Shown: positions 7,373 to 17,329 of the stretch, piece after piece
How positions within the stretch are numbered: the first letter of the stretch is position 1
Layout: the number at the start of each line of letters is the position of its first letter
The notes under the pieces: model-generated
Database searches by the model: none
Told to the model about the DNA's origin: nothing
What the model saw: only the letters and a program-made list of their open reading frames with translations
Position numbers and translations under genes: made by a program
From: Zoogloeaceae bacterium
GTDB lineage: Bacteria; Pseudomonadota; Gammaproteobacteria; Burkholderiales; Rhodocyclaceae
DNA: 36,052 bases
NCBI GenBank assembly: GCA_031259605.1
Contig: JAIRLE010000039.1
Location: 1 to 36,052 of the forward strand
Reading direction: 5' to 3'

Positions 7373-7383
7373 GGGAGCCTCAT

Positions 7384-7950
7384 ATGAGCAAAAACGTTAC
7401 GCCACAAGCCCCGGCGGAGGCCGCATCCGCCGAAGACGCAATTTGCGCGGAAGCCGCGTCCACGCCGGAATCCTCCACGGAAGCCGTTCCAGACCTTACC
7501 GCCCGGATTGCCGGGTTGGAACAAAAAAATGCCGAGTTACAGGATAACTGGCTGCGCGCCAGGGCCGAAGCCGAGAACGTGCGGCGGCGGGCGCAGGAAG
7601 ATATCGCCAAGGCGCACAAGTTCGGCATAGAAAAGTTCGCGGGCGAACTGCTGGCGGTCAAGGACAGCCTGGAAGCGGCGCTCGCCAGCGAGAAGCAGAC
7701 GGCGGATGACCTGCGCGGCGGCGTGGAACTGACCCTGAAGCAGCTCGTTTCCGCCTTTGAAAAATACGCGCTGAAGGAAATCGACCCGCTGGGCGAAAAG
7801 TTCGATCCAAATCGGCATCAGGCCATCCAGATGGTCGCCAGCGACATGGAGGCCAATACCGTCGTGCAGGTGCTGCAAAAAGGCTATCTGATCGCTGGGC
7901 GCGTGCTGCGTCCGGCAATGGTGCTGGTTTCCGGCGGCAAGGCGGATTGA
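7384..7950 (+). CDS. grpE: Nucleotide exchange factor GrpE
   Basis: This 188-residue protein is the DnaK cochaperone that releases ADP from DnaK. The first ~35 residues are a low-complexity, acidic Ala/Glu region. Residues ~40-95 form the long helix typical of GrpE (NWLRARAEAENVRRRAQEDI). The C-terminal beta-wing is recognisable by FDPNRHQAIQMV and the VLQKGYLIAGRVLRPAMVLV ending. ATG 7384 has GGAG 6 nt upstream. It is the first gene of grpE-dnaK-dnaJ, driven by the sigma32 promoter at 7331-7358. Confidence 0.96.
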   Translation: MSKNVTPQAPAEAASAEDAICAEAASTPESSTEAVPDLTARIAGLEQKNAELQDNWLRARAEAENVRRRAQEDIAKAHKFGIEKFAGELLAVKDSLEAALASEKQTADDLRGGVELTLKQLVSAFEKYALKEIDPLGEKFDPNRHQAIQMVASDMEANTVVQVLQKGYLIAGRVLRPAMVLVSGGKAD

Positions 7951-8021
7951 GGCATTGCCGCCTCCAGAAACTCGTGGATGCGCGTTTCTTCGCTTTTGTG
8001 AGCACGGCACGGCAGGCTCGA

Positions 8022-8049
8022 CTTGAAATCCGCGCGCCTGGCCTTATCT
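8022..8049 (+). promoter_or_regulatory. Second sigma32-type promoter, before dnaK
   Basis: CTTGAAA (8022-8028), a 13-bp spacer and CCTTATCT (8042-8049) form a good sigma32 match in the 165-bp gap between grpE and dnaK. The leader to the dnaK ATG would be about 60 nt. This would let dnaK be expressed more strongly than grpE. Confidence 0.72.
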
Positions 8050-8115
8050 GCGGGAACAGGCAATCTATCAACTCGCGCCTTTTTCTTGCGGGCGCATGAC
8101 ATAAAGGAATGCAAC

Positions 8116-10041
<1,926 letters not shown>

Positions 10042-10066
10042 CCGCTTCCTCTTCCTTTTCTGCCGG

Positions 10067-10094
10067 AACGGGGATGGCTCGCCACATCCCCGTT
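10067..10094 (+). terminator. Hairpin between dnaK and dnaJ
   Basis: A perfect 10-bp stem, AACGGGGATG (10067-10076) with CATCCCCGTT (10085-10094), closes an 8-nt loop. The following bases (GTTTGCTT) are only weakly T-rich, so this is probably a leaky terminator or an mRNA-processing/stability hairpin that lowers dnaJ relative to dnaK. Confidence 0.55.
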
Positions 10095-10175
10095 GTTTGC
10101 TTCGTCTGCCTGAAAAACGCCATGCGTAACTCTTTTCCTTGGCGCTAACACCATTTACACCCGGAACGTCACATC

Positions 10176-11309
10176 ATGAGCAAGAAAGATTTTTACGAAG
10201 TCCTCGGCGTAAATAGCGACGCCAGCGAAGAGGAAATCAAAAAAGCCTACCGCAAGCTGGCCATGAAGTATCATCCAGACCGTAACCCGGACAACCCGTC
10301 GGCGGAAGAGCGGTTCAAGGAGGCCAAGGAGGCTTACGAAGTGCTCTCCGATGGACAGAAGCGCGCGGCCTACGATCAATACGGGCACGCGGGCGTCGAT
10401 CCGCAGGCTGGATTCGGCGCGGGCGGCGGACAGGGCTTTGGCAATTTCGCCGACGCCTTCGGCGGTATTTTCGACGAAATTTTCGGCAATCGCGGCGGCG
10501 GTCACGGCGGACGCAGCAACGTCTATCGCGGCGCCGATCTGCGCTACAACCTGGAAATCTCGCTGGAACAGGCCGCCAAGGGAACCGAGACCAAGATTCG
10601 CATTCCCACCATGGAAGTCTGCGAAGCTTGCAACGGCTCCGGCGCGAAACCCGGCTCCAAACCCAGCGTTTGTCCCACTTGCGGCGGCAGCGGTCAGATT
10701 CGCCTGCAACAGGGTTTTTTCTCCATTCAGCAGACCTGCCACAAATGTCACGGCACGGGCCGCTTCATCTCCGATCCATGCAGCGCCTGTCACGGCGCGG
10801 GGCGCGTCAAGACACACAAGACCCTGGCGGTGAAGATTCCCGCCGGCGTCGATGAGGGCGATCGCATCCGTCTTTCCGGCGAGGGCGAACATGGCGTAAA
10901 CGGCGGCCCGGCGGGCGATCTCTACGTACAGGTGCACTTGAAGCCGCACCCGGTCTTTTCCCGCGAACACAACGACCTGCACTGCGAGATGCCCATCTCC
11001 TTCACCACCGCCGCGCTGGGCGGAGAAATCGAAATCCCCACGCTGGACGGCGCCGCCAACCTGAAGATACCCCCCGAAACCCAGAGCGGACGCATCTTCC
11101 GCCTGCGCGGCAAGGGCATCAAGGGCGTCCGTAGCCACGCCCACGGCGATCTGCTCTGTCATGTCGTCGTCGAGACGCCGGTGCGTCTCACCGAACGCCA
11201 GAAAGAACTCCTGCGGGAACTGGAAACCATCTCCGCCGACCACGACGGCAAGCACCACCCGCGCGCCCAATCATGGATGGACAAGGTAAAGGATTTCTTC
11301 GGCAATTAG
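10176..11309 (+). CDS. dnaJ: Chaperone DnaJ (Hsp40)
   Basis: This 377-residue type I DnaJ delivers substrates to DnaK and stimulates its ATPase. The J-domain covers about residues 4-70 with HPD at 33-35. A Gly/Phe-rich linker follows. Four zinc-binding CxxCxGxG repeats are intact: CEACNGSG, CPTCGGSG, CHKCHGTG and CSACHGAG. Two beta-sandwich substrate-binding subdomains and a dimerisation end follow. The start has a weak GGAA upstream. It is third in the heat-shock group, 134 bp after dnaK with a hairpin in the gap. A short GC-rich inverted repeat (CCCCGA/TCGGGG, 11323-11341) follows without a T tract. Confidence 0.98.
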   Translation: MSKKDFYEVLGVNSDASEEEIKKAYRKLAMKYHPDRNPDNPSAEERFKEAKEAYEVLSDGQKRAAYDQYGHAGVDPQAGFGAGGGQGFGNFADAFGGIFDEIFGNRGGGHGGRSNVYRGADLRYNLEISLEQAAKGTETKIRIPTMEVCEACNGSGAKPGSKPSVCPTCGGSGQIRLQQGFFSIQQTCHKCHGTGRFISDPCSACHGAGRVKTHKTLAVKIPAGVDEGDRIRLSGEGEHGVNGGPAGDLYVQVHLKPHPVFSREHNDLHCEMPISFTTAALGGEIEIPTLDGAANLKIPPETQSGRIFRLRGKGIKGVRSHAHGDLLCHVVVETPVRLTERQKELLRELETISADHDGKHHPRAQSWMDKVKDFFGN

Positions 11310-11367
11310 CCCGCGGGACACGCCCCGAACGGAGATCGGGGACGGGAGGAACAAAACCAAGCGGATA

Positions 11368-11375
11368 AAAGGAGG
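11368..11375 (+). promoter_or_regulatory. Strong ribosome binding site fixing the transglutaminase-like start
   Basis: AAAGGAGG lies 8 nt before ATG 11384. The in-frame ATG 27 bases further on (11411), which would begin directly at the twin-arginine motif, has no comparable site. Confidence 0.7.
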
Positions 11376-11383
11376 CTTGCTGG

Positions 11384-12634
11384 ATGGGGGGGATAAGTGG
11401 AAACCGGCGGATGAAACGCCGTGACTTCTTGGCGGCGACGGCGCTGGCCCTGGCGATGCCGACCGCTTTGGCGGCGGAAAAACCCAAAAATGCGGCGGCG
11501 AGGAAAAAGCCCCAAAAAGCCATGCCTGCGGCGGCGGGTGCGCAGACCAGCGCGAGGAATTCCGTGCTGGTTGCCGCGCCCAAAGGCTCTTCGGCAACCT
11601 ATCTGCCCCCCGCCAAAGCGCCAGCGCTGCCTGAGGATTGGCATGCTTTTGTCTTGACGTTTGCCGTGCAAATGCCTGTCGTCGCCGCGCCGCTGCGTCT
11701 CTGGCTGCCTTTGCCCAAGCAGCAGGAACCGCTTTATCAGCGCAATCCGGGCTTGCGCTGGCAAGGCAATTTTTCCCGCTGCGGTCTGCATCGCCTGCCC
11801 GACGGCGAACTGGAAGCCTTTTTTTGCGACTGGCCCGAAGGCGTTGCGCCACATCTGGAGATTGTCGCCACGCTGGCAACCGCGGATCGGGTTTTTGACG
11901 CTTCCCGGCGCACCCAGCCGCCTGAACGCGACGACATCCTGCGCCAGAGCTTGCGGGAGACCGCGCAATTGCCCAATGCGGGCGCGGCGCGCGAACTGGC
12001 GTTGCGGATCGTCGGGCGCATCATCGATCCGTTGGCACAGGCGCGCGCCCTTTTTTTCTGGGTGGCGGACAAATGCGTCTATGATCCGGCGCTGCCGCCC
12101 TGCGGCATGGGCGACGTGCGGGCGCAGATCGACGCGCAACGCTATGGCGGGCGTTCCGCCGACATCAACGGTCTCTTTGTCGCGCTTTGCCGCGCCATCG
12201 GCATTCCGGCGCGGCGGGTATTCGGGCAACGCCTCGGCCCTTCGCGTCTGGCGGCCTGCCTGGGCGTGGAAGGCGAAGACGTGACGGCCGCCGCGCATTG
12301 TCGCGCCGAATTCTATGTGCCGGGCTATGCCTGGATTCCCGCCGATCCCGGCGACATGTGCCGCGTCCTCTCTCTGGAAAAGCCCGCGCCCGAAAACGAG
12401 CGCGCCCTGCGCCGCGTCCTGTTCGGCGTCTGGGAGATGAACTGGCTGGCCTATAATCACGCTGAATCCCCCATCCTGCCGGACCTGCCGGACGACACGC
12501 CTGTTCCTCCTTTTTTTGTCGCGCCGCGCTTGACTGGCCCTGGCGCGCCGCGGGATGCTCCAGAAGCGGCGGAACCGGCCTACCACATCCGCAGCAATGC
12601 CCTGTATGGACAAGGAACGCAAGATGATAAATGA
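11384..12634 (+). CDS. Tat-exported transglutaminase-like protein with Cys-to-Ser active site
   Basis: This 416-residue protein opens with a twin-arginine signal (KRRDFLA at residues 11-17, then a hydrophobic stretch, likely cleaved after TALA at 30). The start at 11384 is chosen for its ribosome binding site. Residues ~190-330 form a transglutaminase-like (TGc) domain. In relatives I recall, the nucleophile lies in a GGKCADLN-type motif; here it reads GGRSADIN, so the position is S258 (codon TCC at 12155-12157). The partner residues seem kept: H305 in HCRAEF and D321 in PADPGD. The WEMNWLAYN motif near the end is typical of this family. The protein is probably periplasmic and either non-catalytic or altered in chemistry. 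Its end overlaps the M20 peptidase start by 11 bp, so the two are likely co-translated. Confidence 0.82.
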   Translation: MGGISGNRRMKRRDFLAATALALAMPTALAAEKPKNAAARKKPQKAMPAAAGAQTSARNSVLVAAPKGSSATYLPPAKAPALPEDWHAFVLTFAVQMPVVAAPLRLWLPLPKQQEPLYQRNPGLRWQGNFSRCGLHRLPDGELEAFFCDWPEGVAPHLEIVATLATADRVFDASRRTQPPERDDILRQSLRETAQLPNAGAARELALRIVGRIIDPLAQARALFFWVADKCVYDPALPPCGMGDVRAQIDAQRYGGRSADINGLFVALCRAIGIPARRVFGQRLGPSRLAACLGVEGEDVTAAAHCRAEFYVPGYAWIPADPGDMCRVLSLEKPAPENERALRRVLFGVWEMNWLAYNHAESPILPDLPDDTPVPPFFVAPRLTGPGAPRDAPEAAEPAYHIRSNALYGQGTQDDK

Positions 12635-13790
12635 AAGCATGCTGGCGGAACTGGCCGCCTTGCGCCGCGATCTGCACGCGCATCCGGAACTGGCCTTTCA
12701 GGAGATGCGCACCGCCGACATCGTGGCGCGCGAATTGGCGCGCCATGGCCTGGAAGTGCATCGCGGCCTGGCGAAAACCGGCGTGGTTGGCGTGTTGCAT
12801 GGCAAGAAAGGCGCGGGCGGACGCATGATCGCCCTGCGCGCCGACATGGACGCCCTGCCCCTGGAAGAGCAAAACAACTTTGCGCACCGCTCCGTCCATG
12901 CGGGCAGGATGCACGCCTGCGGACATGATGGGCATGTTGTCATGCTGTTGGGCGCGGCGCGTCATCTGGCCGAGCATCCCGATTTTTCCGGCAGTATCGC
13001 CTTTGTCTTTCAACCTGCCGAGGAAGCCGAAGGCGGCGCGGCGGCCATGCTGGCGGACGGATTGTTCCGGACATTTCCCATGGAAGCCGTCTATGGCCTG
13101 CACAACTGGCCGGAACTGCCGGTTGGCACCATGGCGGTACATCGCGGCCCGGTGATGGCGAGCACGTGCAGACTGGAAATCCGGGTGCGAGGCCAGGGCG
13201 GACACGCCGCCCTGCCGCAACAGGGCGTGGACGGCATTGTCGCCGCCAGTCACCTGGTTACCGTCCTGCAAACCGTGACCGCGCGCAATCTTTCACCGTT
13301 GGATGCCGCCGTGGTCAGCATTACCCAGTTCCACGCCGGATCGGCCTGGAACGTGCTTCCGGATGAAGTATTGCTGCGCGGCACCATACGCAGTTTTGAA
13401 GAAAGGGTGCAAGAGCAGGTGGAATCCGCCATTACACGCCTGTGCGCAGGCGTTGCGGCAAGTTTCGGCGCGTGCATCGAAGCCCGCTTTACCCGTCTTT
13501 ATCCGCCCACCCGCAATACGGAAAACGAGGCCGGAATTTGCCTCTGTGCCGCGCAAAAGGCTTTTGGCGCGGACAAGGTCTTGACCGATCTGCCCCCCTC
13601 GATGGCGGCCGAGGATTTTTCCTATTTGTTGCAGGAAAAGCCCGGTTGCTACGTCTGGCTGGGCAGCGGCCCCGCGACGGACGCCATGCCGGAAGGCCCA
13701 CGCTGCGCCCTGCATGATTCCCGCTACGATTTCAACGATGCCGCCTTGTCCGCGGGTATCCGGTATTGGGTTCTACTGGCAATGGAATAG
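12624..13790 (+). CDS. M20D metallo-amidohydrolase (hippurate hydrolase / N-acyl amino acid amidohydrolase type)
   Basis: This 388-residue cytoplasmic metal enzyme probably removes acyl groups from N-acyl amino acids. Metal-site motifs are RADMDALPLEE, MHACGHDGH and QPAEEAEGGA. The dimerisation/lid domain carries GQGGHAALPQQGVD, and the end has PSMAAEDFSYLL. The size fits the M20D subfamily (about 390). The frame is open to 12555, but ATG 12624 is preferred: it has AAGGA 8 nt upstream and leaves only an 11-bp overlap with the preceding gene. The exact substrate is not clear. A role in auxin-conjugate or peptidoglycan-peptide metabolism cannot be told apart from sequence. Confidence 0.9.
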   Translation: MINESMLAELAALRRDLHAHPELAFQEMRTADIVARELARHGLEVHRGLAKTGVVGVLHGKKGAGGRMIALRADMDALPLEEQNNFAHRSVHAGRMHACGHDGHVVMLLGAARHLAEHPDFSGSIAFVFQPAEEAEGGAAAMLADGLFRTFPMEAVYGLHNWPELPVGTMAVHRGPVMASTCRLEIRVRGQGGHAALPQQGVDGIVAASHLVTVLQTVTARNLSPLDAAVVSITQFHAGSAWNVLPDEVLLRGTIRSFEERVQEQVESAITRLCAGVAASFGACIEARFTRLYPPTRNTENEAGICLCAAQKAFGADKVLTDLPPSMAAEDFSYLLQEKPGCYVWLGSGPATDAMPEGPRCALHDSRYDFNDAALSAGIRYWVLLAME

Positions 13791-13794
13791 GTTC

Positions 13795-13911
13795 TAGGAA
13801 GCTGTTTTGAAAATACCTTGAGAGGCGTTCAAGCGTCGCATCCATTCTTCGCGCCTCGCTTTTGACGAGGACGCTTATCCGCTCTACTTTCAATTTTTAA
13901 AATAGCTTCTA
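13795..13911. repeat. MITE-like palindromic element between convergent genes
   Basis: The ends form a terminal inverted repeat: TAGGAAGCTGTTTTGAAAAT (13795-13814) against ATTTTTAAAATAGCTTCTA (13893-13911), with one indel and two mismatches. The interior is also partly palindromic (TTGAGAG...AAGCGTC against GACG...CGCTT...CTTTCAA). It fills nearly the whole 118-bp gap between the M20 gene and greB, and its right end contains the greB stop codon. It could act as a bidirectional terminator. No coding capacity. Confidence 0.72.
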
Positions 13912-14466
13912 AAGCGGCAAGTAGCGCACGGAGAGGATGTCGATGTCGCGGATGCCCGCGGGGGTCTTGAAGCGCAGGCTATCGCCTGCGCGCGCCTTGA
14001 TCAGCGCGCGCGCCAGCGGGGAAATCCAACTGATGCGACCGCGCGCGGCGTCGGCTTCGTCGATGCCGACGATGGCGAACGTCTGTTCCGGTTCGTCATC
14101 AAACTTGAGCGTCACCGTCGCGCCGAAAAAAATCTGCTCGTTCTCGCCTTGCGCCAGCGGATCTACCACTTGCGCGTTTTCCAACCGTTTGTTCAGGAAA
14201 CGGATGCGGCGATCGATTTCGCGCAGGCGTTTCTTGCCGTACAAATAGTCGCCGTTTTCCGAGCGATCCCCATTGCTGGCTGCCCAGGCGACAATTTCCA
14301 CAATGCGCGGGCGCTCGTTGCGAATCAATGCCTCCTGCTCCGCCAGCAGGCGCGCGTGTCCGCCGGGCGTCATGTAATTCTTGCCGCCCGGCGGCAGTTT
14401 GAGCGCGGGCGACACGCCTTCATCGTCATCGTCCGTTTCCGCCTCACGGGTAAAGGCCTTGTTCAT
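13909..14466 (-). CDS. greB: Transcription elongation factor GreB
   Basis: This 185-residue protein stimulates cleavage of backtracked RNA by RNA polymerase. It begins with the GreB-type MNKAFTRE followed by an acidic DDDDE stretch. A coiled-coil domain follows with NGDRSENGDYLYGKKRLREID, carrying the acidic tip. The C-terminal FKBP-like domain ends RFKTPAGIRDIDILSVRYLPL. The N-terminal part is longer than in GreA. Its start overlaps the stop of the small gene upstream as ATGA, so it is the last gene of the mutY-dnaB-aroC run. The TAG stop lies at the edge of the palindromic element. Confidence 0.94.
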   Translation of the reverse strand: MNKAFTREAETDDDDEGVSPALKLPPGGKNYMTPGGHARLLAEQEALIRNERPRIVEIVAWAASNGDRSENGDYLYGKKRLREIDRRIRFLNKRLENAQVVDPLAQGENEQIFFGATVTLKFDDEPEQTFAIVGIDEADAARGRISWISPLARALIKARAGDSLRFKTPAGIRDIDILSVRYLPL

Positions 14467-14795
14467 GTCAGAAATACCGGGGTTTGTTTTTCACGTCCCA
14501 GGACGCCGTAGATCAGGATGTGTCGTCCGGCGCCGACGTCGAAGGCGGCGGGGATAACGGCGAGTTCCGGCGCGACGTCGGGATGCGCTTCCCGCCAAGC
14601 GCGCGCGGCGGCGGAAGCCGAGAAAAAGCTGGGGTGGAGGGCGCGCAGATCGGGGTGACGCACCGGCAAAAAATCATGGGTGCGCCGATCCAGCAATTGA
14701 TCGCAGCCCAGATACTGCACGGCATACCCTCCTGCCGGACGCGGCAACGGCAGGTCTTCCAGACGAAACGGGTCGCCAAAGAAATAATCGGACAT
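14463..14795 (-). CDS. Small unknown protein between aroC and greB
   Basis: I do not recognise this 110-residue protein. It has no signal peptide or membrane segment and contains a single Cys. It starts 5 bp after the aroC stop and its own stop overlaps the greB start as ATGA, which supports it as a real, co-translated gene. The sequence mixes aromatic and Pro residues (FFGDPFRLEDLPLPRP) and ends GRHILIYGVLGREKQTPVFLT. The context gives no clear functional hint. Confidence 0.6.
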   Translation of the reverse strand: MSDYFFGDPFRLEDLPLPRPAGGYAVQYLGCDQLLDRRTHDFLPVRHPDLRALHPSFFSASAAARAWREAHPDVAPELAVIPAAFDVGAGRHILIYGVLGREKQTPVFLT

Positions 14796-14800
14796 GCGCT

Positions 14801-15883
14801 TTAATCCCGCATGGCGTTATCCGTTGCGCCGCGCATTGCCCGCTGGCGCAGGGCGTGGTCGATGAGCACCAGCGCCAGCATGGCTTCGGCAATGGGGGTT
14901 GCGCGAATGCCCACGCAAGGGTCATGACGGCCTTCGCTGGCGACGGTTGTCGCCTTGCCCGCAAGGGTGATGGAGCGGCGCGGCAAACGGATGCTGGGTG
15001 TCGGCTTGAGCGCAAGCCGCACCAAAATGTCCTGGCCGGTGGAAATGCCGCCGGTTATGCCGCCCGCGTGATTGGAGAGAAAGCCCGCCGACGTGATCTC
15101 GTCGCCGTGTTCGCTGCCCCTTTGCGTGATTGCGGAAAATCCCGCGCCGATTTCCACGCCCTTTACCGCGTTGATGCCCATCATGGCGCTGGCGATGGCG
15201 GCATCCAGCCGATCAAAGACTGGCTCACCCCAGCCGGACGGCACGCCCTGGGCGGCGACATCGATGCGCGCGCCGATGGAGTCGCCGGATTGCCGCAGGG
15301 CGTCCATGAAAGCTTCCAGTTCTGGCACCTTGCCCTGATCGGGCGCGAAAAAAGGATTGGCGTCGATATCGGCATCGCGCGTAAAAGGAATCTCGATGGG
15401 ACCCAGGGCGCTCATCCAGCCGCGGATACGCACGCCCGCGCATTCCCGCAGCCATTTTTTCGCAATCGCGCCCGCCGCTACCCGCGCCGCCGTTTCGCGG
15501 GCGCTGGCCCTGCCGCCGCCGCGATAATCGCGCAGACCATATTTCTGGAAATACGCGTAGTCGGCGTGACCGGGACGAAAGGTCTCCGCGAGAGCGCGGT
15601 AATCGCGGCTTCTTTGATCCTGATTGCGAATCAGGAGCGCAATGGGTGTTCCGGTGGCGCGTCCCTCGAATACGCCGGAAAGAATTTCCACCGTATCCAG
15701 TTCGCGCCGCTGGGTGACGTGCCGCGAGGAACCGGGCTTGCGCCGATCCAGTTCCGGCTGGATATCCGCCGCCGCCAGCGCCAGACCCGGCGGGCAGCCA
15801 TCCACCACGCAGCCTATCGCCGCGCCGTGCGATTCGCCAAAGGAAGTGACGCAAAAGAGTTTGCCAAAGGTATTGCCGGACAT
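14801..15883 (-). CDS. aroC: Chorismate synthase
   Basis: This 360-residue FMN-dependent enzyme turns 5-enolpyruvylshikimate-3-phosphate into chorismate, the last step of the shikimate pathway. Diagnostic motifs are FGESHG (residues 15-20), RPGHADYAYFQKYG, GGGRASARETAARVAAGA, and the conserved RHDPCVGIRATPIAEAM near the C-terminus. The length is standard. It lies 39 bp after dnaB and 5 bp before a small unknown gene on the same strand, consistent with one transcript. Confidence 0.97.
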   Translation of the reverse strand: MSGNTFGKLFCVTSFGESHGAAIGCVVDGCPPGLALAAADIQPELDRRKPGSSRHVTQRRELDTVEILSGVFEGRATGTPIALLIRNQDQRSRDYRALAETFRPGHADYAYFQKYGLRDYRGGGRASARETAARVAAGAIAKKWLRECAGVRIRGWMSALGPIEIPFTRDADIDANPFFAPDQGKVPELEAFMDALRQSGDSIGARIDVAAQGVPSGWGEPVFDRLDAAIASAMMGINAVKGVEIGAGFSAITQRGSEHGDEITSAGFLSNHAGGITGGISTGQDILVRLALKPTPSIRLPRRSITLAGKATTVASEGRHDPCVGIRATPIAEAMLALVLIDHALRQRAMRGATDNAMRD

Positions 15884-15922
15884 GATGAAACGGGTCGTAA
15901 TCGTGAAGGGAATTGTAATGCG

Positions 15923-17329
15923 TTAATCCTGCGACCGCGCCAGGTTCTCGAAACGGGTGTATTCGCCGAGAAAGGCGAGACGCACCGTTCCGGTAGGGCC
16001 GTTGCGCTGTTTGCCGATGATGGCTTCGGCGGTGCCGGGAAACTGGCTTTTTTCCTTGTTGTAATACTCGTCGCGGTAGAGCATGATGATGACGTCGGCG
16101 TCCTGCTCGATGGCGCCGGATTCGCGCAGGTCGGACATCAGCGGGCGTTTGTCGGTACGTTCTTCCACCTTGCGCGACAGCTGCGACAAGGCGATGATGG
16201 GCACATGCAATTCCTTGGCCAGCGACTTGATGGCGCGGGAAATATCCGAAACTTCCGTCGCGCGGTTTTCGTTTTGGCGCACGGAACTCATCAACTGGAT
16301 GTAGTCGATGACGATCAGCCCCAGCCCGTTGTTTTTGCTGTGCAGGCGGCGAGCGCGCGAACGCAGTTCGTGAGGATTCAGGCCGCCGGTTTCATCGATG
16401 TACAGCGGTGCCTTGTACAGCGCTTTCATGGCGTCGGTGATTTTGTCCCATTCCTCGTCATTCAGGTGCGCCGTGCGCAGACGCTGGGAATCCACGCGCG
16501 CGGAAGACGCCAACATCCGCATGGCCAGCTGCGAACCACCCATTTCCATGGAAAACACGCCGACCGGCAGACCTTCGCGCGCGGCGACGTGCTCGGCAAT
16601 ATTCAGGGCAAAGGCGGTTTTCCCCATGGAGGGGCGTCCCGCCACCACGATCAGATCGCCGGGCTGCAACCCCGACATTTTTTCGTCGATATCCGCGAAA
16701 CCCGTGGCGATGCCGGTAATGTTGCCGGGATTGTCGCTGTCGTACAGTTCCTGCGTATGTTCGACCACCTGCTTCAACAGGGGGTCGATGTGGATGAAGC
16801 TGTCGTTGGTGCGCGTGCCTTTTTCGGCAATTTCAAAAATCCGCGCTTCGGCCTCGTCCAGCAATTCCTGGGTTTCGCACCCCTGCGGATTCAGCGCCTT
16901 GGCGGCGATTTCATCGGAGATGGCGATCAGTTTGCGGCGAATGGCGCGTTCGCGCACGATTTCGGCATAACGGACGATATTGGCCGCCGACGGCGTGTTG
17001 TTGGCGAGTTCGCCCAGATAGGCCAAGCCGCCGGTATGCGCGCTTTCCCCGGCGTTTTCCAGCGCCTCGGCCACGGTCAGGACATCGGCGGGCTGGTTCG
17101 CGCCCAAAAGGGCGCTGATCTGGCGAAAGATGCGCCGATGTTCGTCACGATAGAAATCCGCGTCGGCAATCTGGTCGGTAATCCGATCCCAGACGGCGTT
17201 ATCCAGCAATAAGCCGCCCAGCACCGATTGCTCGGCCTCGATGGAATGCGGCGGTAAGCGCAACTGCGTTACCGCAGGGTCGGACGACGGGGTGGACAAG
17301 GACTTTCGGAAAGTTGCGGATTCGGTCAT
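15923..17329 (-). CDS. dnaB: Replicative DNA helicase DnaB
   Basis: This 468-residue hexameric helicase unwinds DNA at the replication fork. The N-terminal domain (PHSIEAEQSVLGGLLLD) spans about residues 25-130. The RecA-like motor domain has Walker A GRPSMGKT (231-238), followed by motifs such as LGLIVIDYIQLM and the late arginine-finger region KQRNGPTGTVRLAF. No intein interrupts it. Its ATG overlaps the mutY stop as ATGA, a coupling of a repair glycosylase and the replicative helicase. Confidence 0.97.
   Translation of the reverse strand: MTESATFRKSLSTPSSDPAVTQLRLPPHSIEAEQSVLGGLLLDNAVWDRITDQIADADFYRDEHRRIFRQISALLGANQPADVLTVAEALENAGESAHTGGLAYLGELANNTPSAANIVRYAEIVRERAIRRKLIAISDEIAAKALNPQGCETQELLDEAEARIFEIAEKGTRTNDSFIHIDPLLKQVVEHTQELYDSDNPGNITGIATGFADIDEKMSGLQPGDLIVVAGRPSMGKTAFALNIAEHVAAREGLPVGVFSMEMGGSQLAMRMLASSARVDSQRLRTAHLNDEEWDKITDAMKALYKAPLYIDETGGLNPHELRSRARRLHSKNNGLGLIVIDYIQLMSSVRQNENRATEVSDISRAIKSLAKELHVPIIALSQLSRKVEERTDKRPLMSDLRESGAIEQDADVIIMLYRDEYYNKEKSQFPGTAEAIIGKQRNGPTGTVRLAFLGEYTRFENLARSQD

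Noticed and set aside
11323..11341. Hairpin CCCCGA/TCGGGG after dnaJ as terminator
   Set aside because: The stem is only 6 bp and no T tract follows, so it is not supported as an intrinsic terminator.
13791..13908. Insertion sequence between the M20 gene and greB
   Set aside because: The element is only ~117 bp with no transposase; a MITE-like repeat fits better.
14855..17212. 785-codon plus-strand frame opposite aroC and dnaB
   Set aside because: It spans two confirmed genes on the other strand and has no ribosome binding site or domain pattern.
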